Shown: piece by piece, positions 6,661-12,402 of the stretch
Position numbering within the stretch: the stretch's first letter is position 1
How the letters are laid out: each line of letters starts with the position of its first letter
Assembly (NCBI GenBank): GCA_902470915.1
Contig: CABRIB010000038.1
Span: forward strand, 1 to 17,413
Reading direction: 5' to 3'
DNA: 17,413 nucleotides
Source of the DNA: an uncultured Collinsella sp.
Lineage (GTDB): Bacteria; Actinomycetota; Coriobacteriia; Coriobacteriales; Coriobacteriaceae
Notes under the pieces: generated by a model
The model's database searches: none
The model's input: only the letters and a program-made list of their open reading frames with translations
What the model was told of the DNA's origin: nothing
Made by a program: the position numbers and the translations under genes

Positions 6661-7938
6661 ATGTACGATACGGGATCGACAACGTTTATGCTCATCTGCA
6701 CCATGCTCGTGTTTTTAATGACACCGGGTCTGGCGTTTTTCTATGGCGGCCTGTCCAGGCGCAAAAATGTCATCAACACCATGCTCATGTGCTTTGGCGC
6801 CATTGGTCTGGTTGGTGTGCTGTGGATTGTTGCCGGCTGGTCTCTGGCCTATGGCGGCGACGGTTCGAGTCCGTTTATTGGAGGCCTTGACCAGCTGCTG
6901 TGCCTGCCGGTGCTCAACCAGGTGCTGCAGGCGGCCGAGGGCAATGCTGCGGACGGTGTCGTCTACCCTCAGATCATCAACATCGCCTTCCAGATGGCAT
7001 TTGCCATGATCACGGCTGCTATCGTCACGGGCAGCCTGGCCGGCCGCGTTAAGTTCGGTGCCACGACGGCCTTCCTGGGCATTTGGCTGCTCGTGGTCTA
7101 TGCGCCGCTTGCTCACATGGTTTGGGGCGGCGAGGGCTCCTTTATCGGCGATATCATCGGCGCGCTCGACTTTGCCGGCGGCGACGTGGTGCACATCTCG
7201 TCTGGTCTTACGGGCCTGATTCTCTGCTTAATGCTCGGCCGTCGTCGCGGCTTTGGCATGGTGAGCTACCGTCCGCATAACGTGCCGTTTGTGGCGCTGG
7301 GAGCCGGCCTGCTTTGGTTTGGCTGGTTTGGCTTTAACGGCGGCAGCGAGTTTAGGGCCGACGCCGTGGCGGCACTTGCCATCCTCAATACCGTGACGGC
7401 CAGCGCGGCGGGCATGGTCTCGTGGCTTGCCGTCGAGCGCGTGCACACCGGTCGACCCACGCTGGTGGGCGCTAGCACCGGTCTGGTCGCGGGCCTCGTG
7501 GTGGTCACGCCGGGCGCGGGCTTTGTCGAACCGTGGGCAGCGCTGGTCATGGGCCTGATTGTCTCGCCCGTCTGCTACCTGGCTATCAGCCATCTTAAGA
7601 CCAAGTTCGGCTACGACGATGCGCTCGATGCGTTCGGTTGCCATGGCATCGGCGGCATCTTGGGCGGCGTGCTCACGGGCCTGTTCTGTGTGCCGGAGCT
7701 TTCGTGGACCGGTAAGGGTGGACTGTTCTACACGGGCGACGTGTCGCTGCTCATCTCGCAGATTTTGGGCATTGTGGTGACGGTCGTTATTGTGCTGGTG
7801 CTCGACTTGGTGATCGCCGCGGTGGTCAAGGCACTGTTCCACGGCAGCCTGCGTGTGGACGAGGCCGACGAGGCGCTGGGCCTGGATGCGAGTCAGCACG
7901 GCGAGAGCGCCTACCCTTCGTTCTCCGGACTCGATTAG
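6661..7938 (+). CDS. amt: Ammonium transporter Amt
   Basis: This 425-residue inner-membrane channel conducts ammonia/ammonium and acts as a trimer. Pore residues can be placed: the twin histidines H178 (DVVHISSG) and H328 (FGCHGIGG), D170 eight residues before H178 as in E. coli AmtB D160/H168, W155 of HMVWGGEG at the recruitment site, and the Phe gate F110 (FQMAFAM) with F220 (LLWFGWFGFNGGS). About eleven hydrophobic segments are visible, with no cleavable signal peptide evident. ATG 6661 was chosen because AAGGGAGAG precedes it; the frame is open back to 6604 without a ribosome site. The gene is followed by glnK, the standard amt-glnK arrangement, in which the PII protein plugs the channel when nitrogen is plentiful. 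Its stop codon is part of a long inverted repeat. Confidence 0.97.
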   Translation: MYDTGSTTFMLICTMLVFLMTPGLAFFYGGLSRRKNVINTMLMCFGAIGLVGVLWIVAGWSLAYGGDGSSPFIGGLDQLLCLPVLNQVLQAAEGNAADGVVYPQIINIAFQMAFAMITAAIVTGSLAGRVKFGATTAFLGIWLLVVYAPLAHMVWGGEGSFIGDIIGALDFAGGDVVHISSGLTGLILCLMLGRRRGFGMVSYRPHNVPFVALGAGLLWFGWFGFNGGSEFRADAVAALAILNTVTASAAGMVSWLAVERVHTGRPTLVGASTGLVAGLVVVTPGAGFVEPWAALVMGLIVSPVCYLAISHLKTKFGYDDALDAFGCHGIGGILGGVLTGLFCVPELSWTGKGGLFYTGDVSLLISQILGIVVTVVIVLVLDLVIAAVVKALFHGSLRVDEADEALGLDASQHGESAYPSFSGLD

Positions 7939-8042
7939 CAGCTTCCCCAAGCACCGCACCTCGGCCTTCAATCGTCGTTTGCGTACCTTAAGTACGCGGC
8001 ACTCCTCTTTCAGGCCGATCTGCGGCACTTGGGAAACCTGCT
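7937..8042 (+). repeat. Long imperfect inverted repeat between amt and glnK
   Basis: Arms of 31 nt (7937-7967 and 8012-8042) are complementary at about 25 positions, including AGCAG/CTGCT, CCCAAG/CTTGGG, CCGCA/TGCGG and CGGCCT/AGGCCG. The 44-nt interior holds a nested hairpin, GCGTAC (7981-7986) and GTACGC (7992-7997). The element starts inside the amt stop codon. No T-run follows, so it is not a classic terminator; it may stabilise or process the amt-glnK mRNA, or be an interspersed repeat. Confidence 0.75.
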
Positions 8043-8103
8043 AAGACCTGTTAGTTGCACTTATCTGATCTACAAGGTTGGTCTGCGGCACCTGGGAAAC
8101 CCG
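8019..8103 (+). repeat. 22-nt direct repeat (8019-8040 and 8082-8103)
   Basis: TCTGCGGCACTTGGGAAACC followed by TG recurs 63 bp later with two T-to-C changes (8029/8092 and 8039/8102). The first copy is the right arm of the inverted repeat at 7937-8042. The second could pair with the same left arm, giving two exclusive folds before glnK. Confidence 0.7.
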
Positions 8104-8147
8104 CGTCTCATGTAAAGGGATACGTTGATTATTGAGAGGAATTCATT

Positions 8148-8486
8148 ATGAAAAAGATTACGGCGATCGTTCGTGCCGAGAAGCTTGAGGTTCTTAAAGA
8201 CGCGCTGTTTGCTGCTGATGTTCGCGGTATGACTATCAACCAGGTGCAGGGCTGCGGTGCGCAACATGGCTGGAAGGAATACGTGCGCGGCAACGAGCTG
8301 CTTGTCAACACGATCCCTAAGGTGCAGTTCACCCTCATCTGCGCCGATGAACATGTCAACGGCATTGTCGAGATTATCTGCAACGCCGCTCGCACCGGTG
8401 CCGTTGGAGACGGCAAGATTTGGGTCGAGCCGGTCGAGGAAGTCATCCGCATCCGTACCGGCGAACACGGCCCCGCCGCGGTGTAG
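8148..8486 (+). CDS. glnK: Nitrogen regulatory PII protein, GlnK type
   Basis: This 112-residue cytosolic trimeric signal protein binds ATP/ADP and 2-oxoglutarate and, next to amt, most likely gates the ammonium channel. It aligns with E. coli GlnK without gaps through residue 103: Q39, K58, GDGK (87-90) and R101/R103 are kept, as is the C-terminal signature GDGKIWVEPVEEVIRIRTGE. In the T-loop (about 37-55) the modification tyrosine Y51 is Leu and Y46 is Val, with a Tyr at 45 instead. Uridylylation or adenylylation at Tyr51 is therefore impossible, and control is probably by ligands alone. A GAGAGGA ribosome site (8134-8140) fits ATG 8148. The gene lies about 210 nt after amt and is likely in its operon. 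Confidence 0.96.
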   Translation: MKKITAIVRAEKLEVLKDALFAADVRGMTINQVQGCGAQHGWKEYVRGNELLVNTIPKVQFTLICADEHVNGIVEIICNAARTGAVGDGKIWVEPVEEVIRIRTGEHGPAAV

Positions 8487-8499
8487 AATCGACCGCCTA

Positions 8500-8553
8500 C
8501 CATCCGCAACGTTAAAATGCTGCAATGAGGCACAAGAGTTGCGTTGCGGATGG
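8500..8553 (+). promoter_or_regulatory. Inverted repeat before the first TetR gene
   Basis: CCATCCGCAAC (8500-8510) and GTTGCGGATGG (8543-8553) are perfect 11-nt arms around 32 nt. The right arm covers the only purine-rich ribosome-site-like bases before ATG 8561. It could be a TetR self-operator, a fold that hides the ribosome site, or the 3' hairpin of glnK; no T-run is present. Confidence 0.5.
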
Positions 8554-8560
8554 ACAGATT

Positions 8561-9223
8561 ATGGGTCGTAATAAATATCCCGAGGAGACGGTCGCGAAGA
8601 TTCTCGACGCGGCGCTGGAGCTATTCTGCGTACAGGGTTATGAGGGGACGAGCATTCAAGACATCGTCGGCCGCCTCGATGGCATGACCAAGGGCGCTGT
8701 CTATCATCACTTTAAGAGCAAAGAGGAGATTTTCAACGCCGCATTTGATCGGGCAATGGCCCCGATTGTTGAGCACCGTCGCTCAACGCTTGGTATCGGT
8801 AATATGACCGGAGCCCAAAAGCTCAAGCGGCTGTACGCGCCCGAGTCCGTCGTTCCACAAATTGAGCTATGGGCACGCATGCATCCCGCGGCGGATCCGG
8901 TAAAAAGCTCGCGTCTACTGGCGATGCAGTACCAGGGCTCGTTTGACGAGTCGGCCGATGGCTGTCTCTTGCCAGTGATCGAGGAGGGCATCGCCGACGG
9001 CTCCATTGCGTGCGAATGCCCGCGCGAAGCGGCGGAGGCCGTATCGTTGTTGGCGAATCTTTGGCTGCTGCCATTGTTCCGTCCGCTCGAGCCCAAGGAG
9101 CGAATGCTCGCTCGCGCACAATGTTTGGCGCAGATGGCGGCCGCGGTGGGGCTCGATTTGGGTAATGAAGTGCTTCAGACAACGGCGGAGATTTGGGACG
9201 TATGGGACCGCGCCGGGTGGTAA
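8561..9223 (+). CDS. TetR/AcrR-family transcriptional regulator
   Basis: This 220-residue dimeric repressor-type protein has an N-terminal TetR DNA-binding domain (about 9-56). The helix-turn-helix spans residues 29-50 (GTSIQDIVGRLDGMTKGAVYHH), followed by the usual FKSKEEIF. The C-terminal ligand-binding half is not recognisable to a subfamily. ATG 8561 fits the normal length before the first helix; the frame is open to 8525 but no ribosome site supports it. The gene is closed by a hairpin terminator and followed by an MFS transporter gene preceded by two like palindromes, so the regulator most likely represses that transporter until an inducer binds. Codon use is less GC-biased than in the flanking genes. 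Confidence 0.93.
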   Translation: MGRNKYPEETVAKILDAALELFCVQGYEGTSIQDIVGRLDGMTKGAVYHHFKSKEEIFNAAFDRAMAPIVEHRRSTLGIGNMTGAQKLKRLYAPESVVPQIELWARMHPAADPVKSSRLLAMQYQGSFDESADGCLLPVIEEGIADGSIACECPREAAEAVSLLANLWLLPLFRPLEPKERMLARAQCLAQMAAAVGLDLGNEVLQTTAEIWDVWDRAGW

Positions 9224-9228
9224 TATAG

Positions 9229-9241
9229 ATACCAATGGTAT
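9229..9241. promoter_or_regulatory. Putative TetR operator 1
   Basis: ATACC and GGTAT flank AAT, giving ATACCAATGGTAT. The core with flanks, ATACCAATGGTATGTA, recurs in operator 2 with one change. It starts 5 nt after the TetR stop codon. Confidence 0.65.
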
Positions 9242-9256
9242 GTAATTGATTTGTGA

Positions 9257-9278
9257 GGGTAGCCACGGCTGCCCTTTT
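9257..9278 (+). terminator. Hairpin terminator after the TetR gene
   Basis: GGGTAGCC and GGCTGCCC form a 7-8-bp stem (one G-T pair) with a tight loop, followed by TTTT. It lies between the two operators and would separate regulator transcription from the MFS gene, which then needs its own promoter. Confidence 0.65.
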
Positions 9279-9289
9279 CAAGTCATTAA

Positions 9290-9310
9290 ATACATACTAA
9301 TGGTATGTAT
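9290..9310. promoter_or_regulatory. Putative TetR operator 2, overlapping the MFS leader
   Basis: ATACATAC and GTATGTAT are perfect 8-nt arms around TAATG. The site ends 13 nt before the MFS ATG and lies about 65 bp (centre to centre) from operator 1. Binding here would block transcription start or early elongation of the transporter gene. The exact promoter is not identifiable. Confidence 0.7.
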
Positions 9311-9323
9311 AGGGGGCGGGCTT

Positions 9324-10586
9324 ATGGCTGGAATGCGGAGGAGTAGCGTCTCGTTGGCGCAAAAAACGGTGCGATCTATCAGACTATTCGGTCTTCTTGT
9401 TGCACAGTTGTGCGCGTATTCGATGTTGTCGGCACTGTGCTTTGCGTGCCCGCTTTACTTGTTCGATTGCAGCGGCTCGTCAACGTTATATGGCACCGTC
9501 GCGGCGATAGCGTTCGTGCCGGGCGTGCTTGCGACTCCGGCTGGCGGAATCTTGGCGGATCGTGGGAGACACCGCGGGGTTCTTGTGGTGCTCGGCATTG
9601 TTCTGATGGCTGCATCGCTGTTGTTTATCCCCATGAAGCGGTCGCTGCCCCTTGCCGTTGTCGTGGTGGCAATACTTTGCGTCCAATATGGCATCCAATC
9701 GCTGCTGAAACCGATGCTTCAAATTGAGACGGTGCACATGATGGGCCAAGAAAAGGTTGAGCGTGCCACAGCGTTGGTCTCGCAGGTAACCATGGCGAGC
9801 AATATCTTGGGGCCTGTAGTCGGGACGGCAGTCTATGGGTGCTTTGGTATCGATGCTCTATGCGAAACCGCGGCGTTGACGTTTGCGATGTCAGCCCTGC
9901 TGTTCGGGGGCACACTCAAGCGATATGCCTCATCTGGAATGACAGGGGACAGTACGACTTGCTCGACATGCCGAAACGATTTTCGGGAGTCGATTCGGTA
10001 TCTGTTGCAAAATTCATCATTGGTCGCCGTGATTTTGCTTGCGGCTATTTTGAACCTTGCGTTGGTTGGGCTAACGATTGGCGCTCCCGTTATTGTTGCA
10101 AAGCATCTCGGAATGCAGTCATCCTTTGTTGGGATTATTGAGGTGGCTATGGGCTTAGGTGGTCTTGTCGGCAGTGGTTTGGTCGGTATTTGGCCGCATC
10201 GTTTTTCCTTCAAGGGCATATGTCGATATGTTGCGATGATCTGTTTTGGAGTCGTACCGATTATTGTCACGCTACTGAGCGGTCCTGATGAATTAGCGTT
10301 TGCCGCGCTTGCGGCCGGCTCGGCATGGGTCATGGCGTGGGCAAGCATTACATCGGTTGAAATCGTTTCATTCGTTCAGCGGTCAGCGCCAAAGGAACTC
10401 TGCGGAAAAGTGCTGGCACTCGTTTATATGACGCTTTCCTGTGCAACGCCTATTGGCCAATTGGTTTACGGACTCGCATATGATCGATGGACACCGGCGA
10501 TTGTATTCGCAGGCATGCTGGCGGTGCTGACGTTGACGACGGCGCTGTTTTATCGGCTGAAAAGTCGCTCGTGGCGATTGTCTTAA
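9324..10586 (+). CDS. MFS transporter, efflux type
   Basis: This 420-residue polytopic membrane protein belongs to the major facilitator superfamily. The loop after the second membrane segment carries the family motif A (GGILADRGRHRGVLVVLG), and around twelve hydrophobic segments are visible, split by a polar cytoplasmic loop near residues 205-230 (TGDSTTCSTCRNDFRESIRY). The layout resembles macrolide/multidrug-type exporters of the MFS_3 kind; the substrate is unknown. ATG 9324 was chosen because GGGGGCGGG precedes it; the frame is open to 9246 across operator 2. The TetR gene before it and the paired operators suggest inducible export. Codon choice (many ATT, GTT, TTG) is clearly more AT-rich than neighbouring genes, which hints at acquisition by transfer. 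Confidence 0.9.
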   Translation: MAGMRRSSVSLAQKTVRSIRLFGLLVAQLCAYSMLSALCFACPLYLFDCSGSSTLYGTVAAIAFVPGVLATPAGGILADRGRHRGVLVVLGIVLMAASLLFIPMKRSLPLAVVVVAILCVQYGIQSLLKPMLQIETVHMMGQEKVERATALVSQVTMASNILGPVVGTAVYGCFGIDALCETAALTFAMSALLFGGTLKRYASSGMTGDSTTCSTCRNDFRESIRYLLQNSSLVAVILLAAILNLALVGLTIGAPVIVAKHLGMQSSFVGIIEVAMGLGGLVGSGLVGIWPHRFSFKGICRYVAMICFGVVPIIVTLLSGPDELAFAALAAGSAWVMAWASITSVEIVSFVQRSAPKELCGKVLALVYMTLSCATPIGQLVYGLAYDRWTPAIVFAGMLAVLTLTTALFYRLKSRSWRLS

Positions 10587-10648
10587 CGCGCTGGGGCACC
10601 GTGAATTTGTGGAGGCGGTGGTACGCCGCGCCGGGACGGCATTGTTTA

Positions 10649-10700
10649 GGCGTGCCTCTCCTTCGTCTACAATATCGTGCAGACGAAGGAGAGGCGTGCC
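10649..10700 (+). promoter_or_regulatory. 20-bp hairpin enclosing the ribosome site of the HAD gene
   Basis: GGCGTGCCTCTCCTTCGTCT (10649-10668) and AGACGAAGGAGAGGCGTGCC (10681-10700) pair over 20 bp with a 12-nt loop. The inner 15 bp are perfect, and the two departures in the outer part are G-U pairs, so an RNA fold is fully paired. The Shine-Dalgarno AAGGAGAGG (10687-10694) lies in the 3' arm, and the stem ends 1 nt before the ATG. A TACAAT box (10668-10673) in the loop region leaves open that this is a promoter with a DNA operator instead. Confidence 0.75.
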
Positions 10701-10701
10701 C

Positions 10702-11559
10702 ATGATCAAGATGTTTGCGAGTGACTTAGACGGAACGCTGCTGAACGCCCTACACGAGGCGGATGGGACCATCCGCCGTGCCATTCGCGAGCTGACCGAA
10801 GCCGGCCTGCATGTGGTTCCCGCGACCGGACGCTCGACGCTGCCGATCGGCGAGCATGGCTTTACGGGCCTGGCGCTTGACGCCTGCTGCTCCAATGGAT
10901 CAATCGTGCGCGACAGCCATGGAGAGGTGCTCAAGACCTGGACCATCGATCCGCAGACCACCGAGGAGCTGCTCAAGGCGTTCCCGGACATTTGCTTTGA
11001 TTGCTCCACGCCCGATGGCATGTTCTCGAGCGGTTCGTTCGAGATGCACCAGGCGGGCTTTAAAAAGGACAGCCCTATCAAGCGCATCGTGATGCGCGGT
11101 ATGCGTGCACGCGGCGGGTATCACGAGGAGCAGTATTTCGACCAGTCGATCGGTGACATCCTGCGCCACGATGTGTGCAAGATCAACTGTCGCGTGACCT
11201 CGCCCGAGCTGGAGCGCGAACTTAAGGCGTATTTGGCCGAGCGCTCGGACCGCGTGGTCAACGCGCCGTTCGATCCGGTGATGTTCGAGATTACGGATGC
11301 GGCGTGCAACAAGGGCGAGAGCGTGGCCTGGCTGGCGGGCTACTACGGCATTGCCGAGGACGAGGTCGCGGTCTACGGCGACGGCGGCAACGACATTGCT
11401 ATGCTCAAGCGTTTCCGCCACAGCTACGCGACCAAAAACGCAAGCGATGCAGCCAAGGCCGCCGCGAGTGCGACCATCGGCAGCTGCATGGTCCACGCCG
11501 TCCCCAAACACATGCTCGCCACCATGCGCAAGCAAAACTCCCGCACCGTCATCGAATAA
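10702..11559 (+). CDS. Cof-type HAD-superfamily phosphatase
   Basis: This 285-residue cytosolic phosphatase of the Cof/YbiV type most likely dephosphorylates sugar phosphates or similar small molecules; the substrate is unknown. HAD motif I is DLDGT with nucleophile D8 and acid D10, motif II is T42 of PATGR, motif III is K204 of CNKGES, and motif IV is YGDGGNDIAML with metal ligands D227 and D231. The region between motifs II and III is the C2-type cap. ATG 10702 follows AAGGAGAGG at normal spacing; the open frame before it (from 10609) runs through the hairpin and is not coding. The gene follows the MFS gene by 115 nt. A palindrome covers its stop codon. Confidence 0.93.
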   Translation: MIKMFASDLDGTLLNALHEADGTIRRAIRELTEAGLHVVPATGRSTLPIGEHGFTGLALDACCSNGSIVRDSHGEVLKTWTIDPQTTEELLKAFPDICFDCSTPDGMFSSGSFEMHQAGFKKDSPIKRIVMRGMRARGGYHEEQYFDQSIGDILRHDVCKINCRVTSPELERELKAYLAERSDRVVNAPFDPVMFEITDAACNKGESVAWLAGYYGIAEDEVAVYGDGGNDIAMLKRFRHSYATKNASDAAKAAASATIGSCMVHAVPKHMLATMRKQNSRTVIE

Positions 11560-11590
11560 TGTGACAAAGGGACAGTCCCTTCGTCACATT
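11558..11590. repeat. 33-bp palindrome at the 3' end of the HAD gene
   Basis: AATGTGACAAAGGGAC (11558-11573) and GTCCCTTCGTCACATT (11575-11590) are complementary at 15 of 16 positions around a single A. It overlaps the TAA stop of the HAD gene. It contains the AAAGGGACAG core also seen at 2560-2569. It could end transcription in either direction as a strong hairpin, but has no T-run; a REP-like element is likely. Confidence 0.75.
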
Positions 11591-11615
11591 CCAAATATTG
11601 CCTTTACGTGTTGAT

Positions 11616-11659
11616 GCACACGGTGTGCAATAATACTCGCACTGTGCAATAGCGCACAG
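11616..11659. promoter_or_regulatory. Probable TetR operator pair before the regulator-activase operon
   Basis: GCACACGGTGTGC (11616-11628) is a perfect palindrome around one base. CTGTGC (11642-11647) and GCACAG (11654-11659) flank AATAGC. TGTGCAATA occurs at 11624-11632 and 11643-11651, 19 bp apart. These sit 22-65 bp before the TTG start of the regulator and likely overlap its promoter, as expected for self-regulation. A precise -35/-10 pair could not be fixed. Confidence 0.6.
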
Positions 11660-11680
11660 GCTGAGTAACAAGGAGGACGC

Positions 11681-12391
11681 TTGTCCCAGCTCGAGAAATG
11701 CGATCGCCGGTCCCTTCGCTCGCAGCGTGCCCTTCGCCAGGCGCTTGCCAGCGAGCTTGCCGAAAGCGGCGACCTTTCGCGCATTAACGTCGCGTCGCTC
11801 ACCGAGCGTGCCGGCCTTACGCGCCGCACGTTCTATTCGCACTACCGCGATATCCCCGACTTTATCAGCCAGATCGAGGACGGCTTGCTGGCCGAGATCC
11901 GTGAGCGCATTGAGCTCATCACCGCAGCTCAGCTGCCTGATCTCTATCACAACATCGATGAGCTCGAGCCGGCGCCTGGTTCGGTTGAGTTGCTGCGCTA
12001 CCTTGCGGCCAACCGCGACTTAATCGGTGCGCTGCTGGGTCCGGGCGGCGACCAGGCTTTCATTAAAAGAATCATCGACACCGCTCGTGAGGCTGTGGTG
12101 CCGCGTGCGCAGACGGGCATTTTGGGCCTGGCGCTGGGCACGTTCTTTGACTATTACGTTACCTACGTCGTGAGTGCCGAGGTCGGCATGATTCAGCGCT
12201 GGTTTGAGCGTGGGCTTACCGAATCGCCCGAGGCCATGGCGCGCATTATGACGGTGCTCGCTTTTGTGCGCCCTGGTGACCTGTATGGCCAACCCATTGA
12301 TATCAACGTGCCGGAATACGGCATGAAGCTATTGAACCTACAGCTCGAGGACGCGGCCGACACCGCCGCAGCTGTCGAGTCAAACAACTAA
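11681..12391 (+). CDS. TetR-family transcriptional regulator
   Basis: This 236-residue regulator has an N-terminal TetR domain with a helix-turn-helix at about 35-56 (INVASLTERAGLTRRTFYSHY, then RDIPDFI). The C-terminal half (about 85-215) is helical and would form the dimer and ligand pocket. The start is TTG at 11681 with a strong AAGGAGGA ribosome site; no ATG is available nearby in frame. It lies 11 nt before the giant activase gene, so the two form one transcript, and the palindromes at 11616-11659 suggest it controls both. The inducer is unknown; an acyl-CoA or acid linked to the activase function would be reasonable, but that is inference. Confidence 0.9.
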   Translation: MSQLEKCDRRSLRSQRALRQALASELAESGDLSRINVASLTERAGLTRRTFYSHYRDIPDFISQIEDGLLAEIRERIELITAAQLPDLYHNIDELEPAPGSVELLRYLAANRDLIGALLGPGGDQAFIKRIIDTAREAVVPRAQTGILGLALGTFFDYYVTYVVSAEVGMIQRWFERGLTESPEAMARIMTVLAFVRPGDLYGQPIDINVPEYGMKLLNLQLEDAADTAAAVESNN

Positions 12392-12402
12392 GAGGAGAGA
12401 CA

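Noticed and set aside
9257..9278. Small hairpin as part of the TetR operator system
   Set aside because: Its sequence is unrelated to the ATAC/GTAT palindromes, and the following TTTT makes a terminator the simpler reading.
9246..9323. A longer N terminus for the MFS transporter
   Set aside because: It would cross the terminator and operator 2, and ATG 9324 has GGGGGCGGG upstream.
10609..10701. A longer N terminus for the HAD phosphatase
   Set aside because: The extension would be translated through the hairpin, lacks a ribosome site, and places 31 unrelated residues before the near-N-terminal DLDGT motif.
11304..11614. Overlapping plus-strand frames inside the HAD gene end
   Set aside because: They are out-of-frame shadows with Arg/Ala/Pro-rich composition; the HAD frame carries motifs III and IV in this same stretch.
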